Part shown: positions 43,551 to 51,211 of the stretch, one piece after another
Layout of the letters: every line of letters begins with the position of its first letter
How positions within the stretch are numbered: position 1 is the first letter of the stretch
Source: Pseudalkalibacillus salsuginis
Lineage (GTDB): Bacteria; Bacillota; Bacilli; Bacillales; Fictibacillaceae
Direction: 5' to 3'
Assembly (NCBI RefSeq): GCF_021646685.1
Contig: NZ_JAKJHW010000002.1
Coordinates: 434,001-498,000 of the forward strand
Length of the DNA stretch: 64,000 nucleotides
Position numbers and translations under genes: made by a program
Notes under the pieces: model-generated
Database searches by the model: none
What the model was told of the DNA's origin: nothing
The model's input: only the letters and a program-made list of their open reading frames with translations

Positions 43551-44522
43551 ATGGATTATGTAAAACTTGGAAGCACTGGTTTGGATGTCTCGAAGCTAAG
43601 CCTTGGAGGTATGAGTTTCGGAGAACCTGAGCGCGGTAATGCTCCATGGTCGCTGAATGAAGAGCAAAGCAGACCGATTATTAAAAAGGCGCTTGAATTG
43701 GGTATCAATTTTTTCAGCACCGCCAATATGTATTCCGACGGAACAAGTGAAGAAATTGTCGGACGTGCATTAAAGGACTTCGCTCGTCGTGACGAAGTCG
43801 TTATTGCCACAAAGGTATTCGTTCCGATGCGCAAAGGTCCGAATGCTATGGGACTTTCCCGTAAAGCCATCATGACCGAAATTGATAACAGTCTAAGACG
43901 ACTTGAAACCGACTACGTCGATTTGTACCAGATCCATCGTTGGGATAATCGTACGCCGATTGAAGAGACGATGGAGGCCCTTCACGATTTAGTCAAGGCG
44001 GGCAAGGTAAGATATATCGGAGCATCCTCCATGTTGGCATGGCAGTTCTCGAAAGCTCAGCACGTCGCGGAGCGCAATGGCTGGACGCGGTTCGTTTCCA
44101 TGGAAAATCGACTTAACTTACTCTATCGGGAAGAAGAAAGGGAAATGCTCCCCCTCTGCAAAGATCAGGGAGTTGGCGTCACTCCGTATTTGCCTTTGGC
44201 TGCAGGACGGTTAACCCGAGATTGGAATGAACAGACCTTGCGATCCGAGAATGACCAGGTAGCAAAGGCGTTGTTTTCAAGAACGGAGGAAGCTGATCGC
44301 AAAGTTGCGGAAAGAGTTGCGGAAGTTGCCGCTAATCGTGGCCTTCCACGCGCACAAATTGCACTTGCGTGGTTGTTGCAAAAAGAAGAGGTCACAGCAC
44401 CGATTATCGGATCGACAAAGATCAGCCATCTCGAAGATGCGGTTTCGGCGTTGTCGGTTATATTGACGCCTGAAGAAATCACGAGCTTAGAAGAACTTTA
44501 TGTACCGCATCCACTGGTATAA
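43551..44522 (+). CDS. aldo/keto reductase
   Basis: This TIM-barrel NADPH-dependent oxidoreductase of the AKR superfamily has about 323 residues. Of the tetrad, Tyr in NMYSDG, Lys in VIATKVF and His in YQIHRWD are visible, but the Asp normally in FFDTA is Ser here (FFSTANMY), so catalysis may be altered. The C-terminal cofactor segment ITAPIIGSTK-like (VTAPIIGSTKISHLEDA) is intact. ATG 43551 fits AAGGAG better than the GTG at 43539. It is divergently paired with marR through two palindromic operators, so its inducer is probably an electrophile, quinone or phenolic. Confidence 0.88.
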   Translation: MDYVKLGSTGLDVSKLSLGGMSFGEPERGNAPWSLNEEQSRPIIKKALELGINFFSTANMYSDGTSEEIVGRALKDFARRDEVVIATKVFVPMRKGPNAMGLSRKAIMTEIDNSLRRLETDYVDLYQIHRWDNRTPIEETMEALHDLVKAGKVRYIGASSMLAWQFSKAQHVAERNGWTRFVSMENRLNLLYREEEREMLPLCKDQGVGVTPYLPLAAGRLTRDWNEQTLRSENDQVAKALFSRTEEADRKVAERVAEVAANRGLPRAQIALAWLLQKEEVTAPIIGSTKISHLEDAVSALSVILTPEEITSLEELYVPHPLV

Positions 44523-44559
44523 AAGCATAACAAACATAAAAAATGTGATCTCAAAAGAA

Positions 44560-44585
44560 AGGGCCATCCCGCAAGGGGGCCCTAA
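44560..44585. terminator. GC-rich hairpin after the aldo/keto reductase gene
   Basis: GGGCC(AT)CCC and GGGGGCCC flank a short loop about 40 bases after the reductase stop. The T-rich side is on the minus strand, so it may have belonged to a lost minus-strand element, but it can serve the plus-strand gene too. Confidence 0.45.
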
Positions 44586-44608
44586 AACTTGCCGTTACAG
44601 ACAGCGCG

Positions 44609-44635
44609 GTGAACCGTACCATAAATAGAGGCAAA
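44609..44635. repeat. GGTGAACCGTACC motif, copy 3
   Basis: GGTGAACCGTACCATAAA then TAGAGGC, in the same orientation as copies at 39816 and 42326. The flanking sequence to 44807 is open on the minus strand (ending GRSRTVDN) but does not resemble a known gene. Confidence 0.55.
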
Positions 44636-44807
44636 AAAATTTGAAGATAAGGTGGCATTTTGTCTTTTGAATCAGGATTTGAAGAGGAATTTTCCTCTGA
44701 ATGATCGGATTCAAGAAACAGTATGTGGATAAGTGTAAATGTCTTAGAAATATCAACTTCTGAAAAGTCAAAATCGAGTTCTATATTATCCACAGTTCGA
44801 GAACGAC

Positions 44808-45092
44808 CAGTGGCAAGCGGACTTAAAAAATATCCCATACCTGGTGAATAGCCACCAGCAGCCTGTAGAATAGCAGCAATACAAGCAAAAATAGAGCCTA
44901 AAATAAGCTTCATCGTTTTATTATGTCTATTAAATATTAATTGAGATAAACGAATCTCATCAGAAATAGGTTTTAAAAAATACACCTTTCCACCTCATTC
45001 TAAATGCTTTATACGTTACCATACATTATATTTACCATTTATTAGAGGTGAACTAATATTAATAATCAAAACTTCAATATCCTGTGTAATGA
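44808..45092. repeat. 285-bp direct duplication, copy 2
   Basis: This is the counterpart of 35557-35841. It carries the first 59 codons of the membrane protein gene (GTG at 44985; FLKPISDEIRLSQLIFN to YFLSPLAT) plus its upstream region. The gene is then cut at 44807, where unrelated sequence (a GAACGACC junction) begins. The minus-strand frame runs on to 44551 as non-native sequence, so this copy is a truncated pseudogene. Confidence 0.92.
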
Positions 45093-45171
45093 AAAATAAG
45101 CTTCATCAAATAAATCCTTTTTAGATGGCGAGCTGTTTCCGGGGCATAAATACGAGGCTGGCCTATTACTT

Positions 45172-45651
45172 TTAAGACATATTTGCCAGATGTTCTTCAA
45201 GACGATCCATGGTCTGTTCAGCACCTGGAACGGCATATGTTTTCACCTTATCAAATACAGCGGCATTTTCTTCAAAAACTGTGCTATAAGTGAGTTTGGT
45301 CTTCCCATCCAGATTCTCAAAGATTGCTGTCGCCAGAAAATGGGGGAACACAGCATGTTTGATGACGATTCGCTCGGGTTTAACAACCTCGACAAAGACA
45401 TTGGTGTTGGGATGATCAACGCCATCAGGACTGTGCATGATAAACTGCCATGTACCGCCCGGTTTCATATCAAACTTCTGAAAAGTCGTCGTAAAACCTC
45501 GAGGTCCCCACCACTTCGACAGGTGCTCCTCTTTCGTCCAAGCATCAAACACAAGATCGCGTGGAGCATCAAATACGCGGGTGATTACAATCTCGCGTTC
45601 ACCTACTTGCGTTCCGATTTTGTTTGTTGCGTTGTTTTGGTTCATGTCCAT
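45172..45651 (-). CDS. SRPBCC (AHSA1-like) family protein
   Basis: A 159-residue START/Bet v1-fold protein of the activator-of-Hsp90-ATPase-like group. It shows ITRVFDAPRDLVFDAWTKEE near residue 25, LSKWWGPRGFTTTF, and PGGTWQFIMHSPDG in the middle; the C-terminal helix is AEQTMDRLEEHLANM. These bind hydrophobic small molecules; the function here is unknown. The start follows GGAGGGATGGAC. The gene lies next to copy 2 of the 285-bp duplication and is transcribed toward it. Confidence 0.88.
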   Translation of the reverse strand: MDMNQNNATNKIGTQVGEREIVITRVFDAPRDLVFDAWTKEEHLSKWWGPRGFTTTFQKFDMKPGGTWQFIMHSPDGVDHPNTNVFVEVVKPERIVIKHAVFPHFLATAIFENLDGKTKLTYSTVFEENAAVFDKVKTYAVPGAEQTMDRLEEHLANMS

Positions 45652-45935
45652 CCCTCCAAAATGAATTTGACGTTGACTTGTTGAAACCTATAACACTAAG
45701 TACCTTCCCTTGTGTTCCTTCCCATATTTAAATAAGGGGTAAGTTTTACAGTCATCATTGATCAGCTTCTTTTTTAAAATCATAGCAAAAAAATATACTT
45801 TGGTTTCTTTTAGATTGCTCTCTTGAATAACCCAATCATTACATCGAAAAAGCCGATTTCATTCAATAAAACTACCCCATTGCTTTATAACGTTTTTTTC
45901 TAAATTTGTAATTTAAATCAATCTTTCATTCCATT

Positions 45936-45966
45936 AAAAAGGACGATTTCCTAGCGTCCCCCTTTT
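45936..45966 (-). terminator. terminator of the NIPSNAP gene
   Basis: AAAAAGGACG and CGTCCCCCTTTT form a stem of nine to ten pairs. On the minus strand the right half is followed by TTTTT. It lies about 58 bases after the NIPSNAP stop. The rest of 45652-45935 is A-T rich without a recognisable gene. Confidence 0.65.
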
Positions 45967-46024
45967 ATTGAAGATCGTTTCAGAAAAAATAGAACCGTAT
46001 TTTTATTGCAGATACAAGCAATCT

Positions 46025-46801
46025 TTAACCACGTAGTTGCGAGCGCGATGTAGGAGAAAGCATCTTTATCTCAGGTGTTCCTTTTAAGGAATTCTCCAAT
46101 ACTTCTTTGATCTCTCCCTGCCATCGCTCGGATTTTGCCAGAGTGGTTACATGTTTTTCATATGCTTCTTCATCAGTGAAACTAGAGAAATAGATAAACA
46201 GGTTTTCACCCTCTCGAACGGGAAGCTGCGGGAAATTATTTTTACTCGTTTCATTCATAAAATAAGCCAAGATTGTAGAACCTGAATCCGTCAACTCAGG
46301 TTTGAGTGAGTCTTCGAAAAATTTGAGAAAATCGTCTCCTACTGGAGCATCGAAATAATAAATTGTGGCCACAACCAATCTCTTGGGAACATTTATTGTG
46401 CCATGTGGGGGACGTTCATTTATGAGTGAGAAACCCGAATTGGAATGTGTTGGTCGTAGGAGCAGCGCATTCGAAGAGTCGACCATGGTTGAGTTTGCCA
46501 ATTCACGATGTTCCTTCCACACAGGACCGAAATAAAAAGCTGACAGCGCTTCTGCTCGTGTTGGCATATCAGGAAATCCCCTAAGCCAAACAAAACGGTT
46601 TGGATCTTCAAGATCTCTAAACTGGCCAATAATCTTCATACCTGTATCTTCTTGGCTTTCCAAAAATTCTCTATCGAATAATTCAATCAAAACGTCCCTT
46701 TGTCCAGGGTATAGCGTATATTGCCTTAGTTCTACTACGGGGCTGTAAGTATCTAAAGTAGATTGTGTTTTCGGCGAAAATTCCGGATTTGATCTTTCCA
46801 T
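46025..46801 (-). CDS. NIPSNAP family protein
   Basis: A 258-residue protein made of two ferredoxin-like alpha/beta repeats. VVELRQYTLYPGQRDVLIEL near residue 22 is the typical NIPSNAP opening, followed by FVWLRGFPDMPTRAEALSAF and a GPVWKEHR helix. The second half (RLVVATIYYFDAPVGDDFLK) repeats the fold. NIPSNAP proteins are related to antibiotic-biosynthesis-monooxygenase folds; the bacterial members lack an assigned reaction. Single gene. Confidence 0.85.
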   Translation of the reverse strand: MERSNPEFSPKTQSTLDTYSPVVELRQYTLYPGQRDVLIELFDREFLESQEDTGMKIIGQFRDLEDPNRFVWLRGFPDMPTRAEALSAFYFGPVWKEHRELANSTMVDSSNALLLRPTHSNSGFSLINERPPHGTINVPKRLVVATIYYFDAPVGDDFLKFFEDSLKPELTDSGSTILAYFMNETSKNNFPQLPVREGENLFIYFSSFTDEEAYEKHVTTLAKSERWQGEIKEVLENSLKGTPEIKMLSPTSRSQLRG

Positions 46802-47181
46802 TTTTATCCTCCCAAGAATTGAAATTTACTCTTATTTTTATTAAGAAGTGAAAAATCGTTCCATAGCAATTATAGTTAGGAGATTCAGCTTCCGCCATGT
46901 TTCCCCTACCATTACCCATGATTCATATTAGTTCCTCCTTATTCTAAAAGGTATTATCCTATAATCTCATCCTTCAGAACAAACGTTCTATTATGTAATT
47001 ATATATTATACCTTTAAAACCATAATTTCAATAGAAATATGCATGAGAATTGTAATCTGGGGACAGGTACAGAACCGAGTGGGAGCCTCCGTTATTTATG
47101 TTCTTTTTGCTGAGCTCAAAGATATACCAAGAGGCTTATTATTTTCTCAAATCGGATATTACTTCATAACAAGAATGCTGC
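46802..47181. other. intergenic region without a supported gene
   Basis: A-T rich spacer. A 66-codon plus-strand frame from 47043 overlaps the dispersed element (copy D), lacks a ribosome site and is probably not a gene. GGGGACAGGTAC at about 47060 recalls sequence seen near mobile elements, but nothing else supports one. Confidence 0.4.
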
Positions 47182-47275
47182 CCTCTTGTTTAATACCATT
47201 ATTTTCTAATTATCAAGTTCTAACTCAATCATTAATTTTTTGAGAAAAAGGGCTTATACTTATTGCCGGTAAGAG
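47182..47275 (-). repeat. dispersed hairpin element, copy D
   Basis: The most diverged of the four copies: CCCTCTTGTTTAATACCATT, then ACTCAATCATTAATTTTTTG and a hairpin region GGGCTTATAC with GGTAAGAGTT. It lies about 240 bases downstream (minus strand) of the membrane protein gene at 47511. The intervening 47276-47510 contains no gene I can support. Confidence 0.5.
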
Positions 47276-47510
47276 TTGAAGATAGTATGTACTTTATATT
47301 CTTTTTTTGTTTGGCTCTGTTAAACTTCAATGTTGTTACATTTTAGGGAACTGAGGTTTCCCGATTGGTTAAAAAAACACTTATTAATACTTAACAATGG
47401 TTGTGATACCGTATTCTGTTAAATAATTTTTATGACTTAACTCTTCTACCCATTTTTAGGATTTAACTGATAAGTTCCATACAAGCAACCTTGGAGACTG
47501 TTGTTTTGGT

Positions 47511-48092
47511 TCAGTCTTGTTCGTGGCTTATTCCTCTATGCTTAGATTTTCCGCTACGCTTACGTTGCTTAATAAAAGCCAGTAATCCAGCGATAAAAAC
47601 TGATAGACTAATCCAAATGAAAAAGGTATAAAGATTAAAATACAGATAATTCAAATGTATGTCTTTCCACCAATTTAACCAATTACTTATAGGATAGAAA
47701 AGTTTAACACTAATCATTGAAATAAAATCTAATTGTAGAACACTTGATAAATAGCCTAAGAATAAAGCAGTTGATACAAATAGCAATATCACCAATCCAT
47801 TCTTCTTTAACAAGATGAAAAATATTCTCTTTGAAAGAACGAAACAAAAAGAAAGAAACAGAATGGATGATATAAAAATATATGGAATATGTGGGTTGCC
47901 ATTACCAGAACTTCTATGAGGGGAAACGGTCAACAAATCATAAATAATATAAAAATTAAAAACATTAATCAACAAAGCAATGAGGAACATTATCCTGTTA
48001 TTACCATTCGGTTTTTGATTTTTAAATAATTTTACCGTGATATAAATGCCAAAGGTGAGAAATCCATATAAAATAAAGAATATTAAATTCAT
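47511..48092 (-). CDS. hypothetical polytopic membrane protein
   Basis: A 193-residue protein with five hydrophobic segments (for example MNLIFFILYGFLTFGIYITV, YIFISSILFLSFCFVL and FFIWISLSVFIAGLLAF) and a basic, His-containing C-terminal tail (KQRKRSGKSKHRG). No family recognised. It has a weak ribosome site (AAGGGGGTGGAATTAA). It is followed downstream by copy D of the dispersed hairpin element. Confidence 0.6.
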   Translation of the reverse strand: MNLIFFILYGFLTFGIYITVKLFKNQKPNGNNRIMFLIALLINVFNFYIIYDLLTVSPHRSSGNGNPHIPYIFISSILFLSFCFVLSKRIFFILLKKNGLVILLFVSTALFLGYLSSVLQLDFISMISVKLFYPISNWLNWWKDIHLNYLYFNLYTFFIWISLSVFIAGLLAFIKQRKRSGKSKHRGISHEQD

Positions 48093-48144
48093 TTAATTCC
48101 ACCCCCTTAACATCTCCTTAGCTTATTTATCTTTTCTGCCCGTT

Positions 48145-48183
48145 AAAAGAACGATCGCTCTTATGGAACAATCGCTCCTTTTT
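48145..48183 (-). terminator. hairpin after the PP2C-like gene
   Basis: AAAAGAACGATCG and CGCTCCTTTT regions pair with one bulge, about 15 bases after the stop at 48194 on the minus strand. A T-run follows on both sides. Moderately supported. Confidence 0.5.
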
Positions 48184-48193
48184 GGAATAAACA

Positions 48194-49000
48194 TTATTTC
48201 ATATCACTAGGCCTAGTGGCATCATTATCATTAAAAATAGTCCAAGAAATAATCGTTGTACTGTCCCTTACACCTTTATCTTTAATATCTTTCAGCAAAT
48301 ACTCTATACCCATTTCGTTACTGTATTCATCGAATAGCTTGTATATTTCTTCAGGGTTATAGTAGTTCGCATTTGGGCATTCTACCAAACCATCAGTTGT
48401 TAAGAAAATTTGGTTGGCCCCTTTCCTCAACTCTTTTGTACCTGCACTATAACAAGGGATTGTTTTGTTGAAAGTGCTTTGTCGACCAATCCATTCAAAA
48501 AAGCTCCGGTGATTCTGTTGATATTCACCAAGGGAGGCTAATTCTGAGTGGAATAGGTGTAAGATACAGTCGCCGATTGAAAACCACCAAAGAAAGTTGT
48601 TTTTTCTAAAGATAATAAGACATGCAGTTTCCCCTTGTACTTTACTACAGTCTTTTCTGAACTCTTCACTTTTGAAGAGGTTTAGAAGGAAGTGATGGAG
48701 ATTATCGAATATATCACTATCCTTCTGGCTTAGGATTTGGATAATAAAATCCTTGTTATTTTTTAAGGTCGAAACAACAAGTTCCGCACTCTGGGCAGTA
48801 TTATGAGCATCTAGAAGGACAACAAACTCCCAATCCAATTGGGGATCCATCCATACTAAGCAGCCATCTTCATTTTTGTATTGGCCAGCAGAAGAATTTC
48901 CGCCAAATTGCCCTACAACAATACTGTTAAGTAATAACTTAATATGGATTTCATCGATATATGTTTTTTGACTCCCTATCCATGTATACTCTTCATTCAT
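48194..49000 (-). CDS. PP2C-like serine/threonine phosphatase
   Basis: A 268-residue protein with the order of PP2C motifs: NEDG at 43-46, VVLLDAHNT near 61-69 in the place of DGHGG, WWFSIGDCILHLF near 140, FLTTDGLVE near 215 and VRDSTTIISW near 250. The metal-binding aspartates appear kept while the second glycine-rich motif is altered. It may dephosphorylate a protein, but no kinase is nearby. Its ATG overlaps the stop of the HIT gene by four bases (ATGA), so the two are coupled. Confidence 0.8.
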   Translation of the reverse strand: MNEEYTWIGSQKTYIDEIHIKLLLNSIVVGQFGGNSSAGQYKNEDGCLVWMDPQLDWEFVVLLDAHNTAQSAELVVSTLKNNKDFIIQILSQKDSDIFDNLHHFLLNLFKSEEFRKDCSKVQGETACLIIFRKNNFLWWFSIGDCILHLFHSELASLGEYQQNHRSFFEWIGRQSTFNKTIPCYSAGTKELRKGANQIFLTTDGLVECPNANYYNPEEIYKLFDEYSNEMGIEYLLKDIKDKGVRDSTTIISWTIFNDNDATRPSDMK

Positions 49001-49446
49001 ATTATTTGATTTTCCAAATGATATCTTAAGCGATTACATAGTTGGACCACCTCTTCCTCTTCTCCCATTGGTGCTTTGTCCCAGTCATAAACGTCCATCG
49101 GTCCCCAATATTCCTCAGGTGTATTCGGATAACGAGCAACTAGGTGCAAATGAAGATGGGGAACTGAGTTACCCGATACGAGAGCATACACGTGTTCCGC
49201 ACCTTCTGACTCTTTTAGTGCTTTACTGACCCTGGACATAATCATTCCAAAAGCTTTTGCTTCTTCTATACTCATTTCAGCTAATGTTGGAATATGCCTT
49301 TTTAAATCAATCATGATATGGCCTAAATAATTTGGTTTTCCTTTTCGATCTATGTGACCAACATAAACATAATCGTCTTTGTAAATCGTACTACCAGAAG
49401 TTTTTATAGTGCCCTGATGCTTTTCACATATAAAGCAAGTTTCCAA
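48997..49446 (-). CDS. HIT family protein
   Basis: The 149-residue nucleotide hydrolase/transferase has the histidine triad at His97, His99 and His101 (VPHLHLHLVARY) and an N-terminal CFICEKH with two cysteines that may bind zinc with a downstream His. HIT proteins cleave nucleotide phosphoramidates or dinucleotides. It is the upstream partner of the PP2C-like gene (4-base overlap). The C-terminal WGPMDVYDWDKAP extension is seen in the Fhit-like branch of Gram-positive HIT proteins. The start follows GGGGGGATTCTC. Confidence 0.9.
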   Translation of the reverse strand: METCFICEKHQGTIKTSGSTIYKDDYVYVGHIDRKGKPNYLGHIMIDLKRHIPTLAEMSIEEAKAFGMIMSRVSKALKESEGAEHVYALVSGNSVPHLHLHLVARYPNTPEEYWGPMDVYDWDKAPMGEEEEVVQLCNRLRYHLENQII

Positions 49447-49503
49447 GAGAATCCCCCCTATTTAGTTAAATCAACCAGTTGCAACCTTTCCTAAATTTAA
49501 TTT

Positions 49504-49605
49504 CCCCTCTTGCTTAGTACCAATTATTTCAAATTATTAATTCTAAAACAATCATTAATTTCATAATAAGAAGCTTACCCTATTTTGGAGAAGCCCCTAT
49601 AAGAC
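49504..49605 (-). repeat. dispersed hairpin element, copy B
   Basis: CCCCTCTTGCTTAGTACCAA, then TTATTTCAAATTATTAATTC, ATTAATTTCATAATAAGAAG, and a hairpin CTTACC-CTATTTT-GGAGAAG. On the minus strand the hairpin begins about 20 bases after the methyltransferase stop (49628), as expected for a terminator, and the conserved tail follows up to the HIT gene. Confidence 0.7.
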
Positions 49606-49627
49606 AAAGCCTCTTCTATGAATAGGT

Positions 49628-50305
49628 TTACATTGTAACTTCAAAAACCATTATATATTTTGACCATTTAGAATGTAGATTTCTTTGTTGGATTTTATTA
49701 AATCCAACATCTTGAAGTTCCCTATGAAATTGATCATCTTCGAAAAGGTTGGTTTTCCACCATAGTTTTCCAGTTATGTTGGTAATAAAGTTTCTTCTTG
49801 TTATAAAGATTAACATTTTCCCTCCATTCTTAAGTAATTTTTTTAAGTTTATTAAAGCATTACTAATCTGTTCTTTAGGAATATACTCTAATAAGGCTGA
49901 TGAAATAATAAGATCATAATCGTTCCAATTTTCTGGAAGTGAATCAATTTTTAAAACATCAGCCTGCTGTAATTTTACATTTTTTATTTCTTTCTCTTCA
50001 GTAATATGCATTTGAAAAATATCTAACATACCCTGGGTTAGGTCAAAAGCATGGAATTCTATACCTTCATAACCTTTTTTAAGAGCAACTTTATTGAGTG
50101 TCCTTGTTATAACACCAGTACCACAACCCGCATCTAAAACTTTTAAAGATGACTGTAAATAATCAGAATCGCCAAAGAAAGTATCTAGTTCTCTTCCCCA
50201 ACCAAGACGTTTAACATACAAAGATTCATAGGATAATGCCCTCTTTGTATAAAATTCTTGAACTTTGCCGCTGCTAGATCTCTTATGATTTTCATTACTT
50301 TTCAT
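49628..50305 (-). CDS. class I SAM-dependent methyltransferase
   Basis: A 225-residue methyltransferase. Motif I is VLDAGCGTGVI (about 58-68), strand 2 ends FHAFDLTQGM, motif IV is DYDLIISSALLEYIP and a post-motif segment reads LKNGGKMLIFITRRNF. The opening YTKRALSYESLYVKRLGWGR is typical of methyltransferases acting on small molecules. Substrate unknown. It is flanked by copies B and C of the dispersed hairpin element, so gene plus element looks like one unit. Confidence 0.85.
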   Translation of the reverse strand: MKSNENHKRSSSGKVQEFYTKRALSYESLYVKRLGWGRELDTFFGDSDYLQSSLKVLDAGCGTGVITRTLNKVALKKGYEGIEFHAFDLTQGMLDIFQMHITEEKEIKNVKLQQADVLKIDSLPENWNDYDLIISSALLEYIPKEQISNALINLKKLLKNGGKMLIFITRRNFITNITGKLWWKTNLFEDDQFHRELQDVGFNKIQQRNLHSKWSKYIMVFEVTM

Positions 50306-50334
50306 ATATACACCTTCATTCTGTTAGGATTTTA

Positions 50335-50435
50335 TCCTCTTCTTAGTACCAATTATTTCTAAATACTTTATCTAACTCAATAAATTTATTTCATAAAAAA
50401 GAAGCTTACCTATCTCAGATAAGCCTCCGTTTGTG
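50335..50435 (-). repeat. dispersed hairpin element, copy C
   Basis: TCCTCTTCTTAGTACCAATT, then ATTTCTAAATACTTTATCTA, ACTCAATAAATTTATTTCAT and a hairpin GAAGCTTACC-TATCTCAG-ATAAGCCTC. It lies between the stop of the gene at 50452 and the methyltransferase start at 50305. Identity to copies A and B is clear in the TACCAATTATTTCTAA block and at the hairpin. Confidence 0.7.
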
Positions 50436-50451
50436 GGTTAAAGAAAACTTC

Positions 50452-50859
50452 CTAATTTATCTTTGTTCCCTTTTCGTTTAATATAATAATTTCAACTTCC
50501 TCGTTTTTCTTAAGTATCGACTTATTTCTAGCCGATTTAATGATCCCACTATAATGATCCTCTATATCTTTGGTGTTTACAGGTTTACCTGGCAATACCT
50601 TAATATAGAGTAGCTGTTTAGGAAAATTCTTAATATTAAGTTCAATACTTATCGGTTTTGTAATCGTATCATTCGAAGTTTCATTAATGAAAGAAACTAG
50701 TTTAAGATTTCTTTCTGACATATCCTCCATCATTTCTTCTGAAACAAGCTTACCACCAACATTAGAAATTTCCTCAGCATTGCTATCTTGATTATAAAGC
50801 ATATATCCGAATATGCAGACGATTACGATAGATGTACTTAAAAGTAAACCCTTCTTCAA
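50452..50859 (-). CDS. hypothetical exported or membrane-anchored protein
   Basis: A 135-residue protein with an N-terminal hydrophobic segment (residues 3-20, GLLLSTSIVIVCIFGYML) that serves as signal anchor or signal peptide. A hydrophilic extracellular domain of about 110 residues follows (LVSFINETSNDTITKPISIE and LLYIKVLPGKPVNTKDIEDH). I do not recognise it. The start follows AAGGGGGTATTCC. Copy C of the dispersed element follows it. Confidence 0.6.
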   Translation of the reverse strand: MKKGLLLSTSIVIVCIFGYMLYNQDSNAEEISNVGGKLVSEEMMEDMSERNLKLVSFINETSNDTITKPISIELNIKNFPKQLLYIKVLPGKPVNTKDIEDHYSGIIKSARNKSILKKNEEVEIIILNEKGTKIN

Positions 50860-51137
50860 TTGGAATACCCCCTTAATAAGAAGGTATATCCCTTGTATAA
50901 CAGGTATGTCTTAATACATTACGAGCCTTTAATTTTCAAACACACTCCTTTTTAAAAGAGAGCCATTAATTTAATAGATGGATTATATTTTATGCTTCAC
51001 GTTATACCCTTGTTTCTTCCTACCTCCACATAATTTAAACGATCTTGGTTGAAACACACCAAAATCTTTGGATGAAGGACGCTTTTCTATCCATAGTACA
51101 AAAACACGTTGACTTTCACTAATATAATCCTAATAAT
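50860..51137. other. intergenic region without a recognisable gene
   Basis: A-T rich spacer between the aph-like gene terminator and the start of the gene at 50859 on the minus strand. No open frame with a ribosome site was found on either strand. Confidence 0.5.
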
Positions 51138-51139
51138 AA

Positions 51140-51182
51140 CAAAAACGTCAAACCTTTATATATCAGGATTGGCGTTTGTTTT
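51140..51182 (-). terminator. terminator of the aph-like gene
   Basis: On the minus strand AAACGCCAATCC and AGGTTTGACGTTTTT form an imperfect stem followed by a T-run, 30 bases after the stop at 51212. Confidence 0.75.
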
Positions 51183-51211
51183 ATCGTTATAGATGTTATT
51201 ATACATTACTT

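Noticed and set aside
44551-44985. An intact 144-residue membrane protein gene
   Set aside because: Only the first 59 codons match the intact gene at 35174; the rest is run-on reading through a junction.
47043-47243. Plus-strand 66-codon gene
   Set aside because: No ribosome site, odd composition, and it overlaps the dispersed hairpin element copy D.
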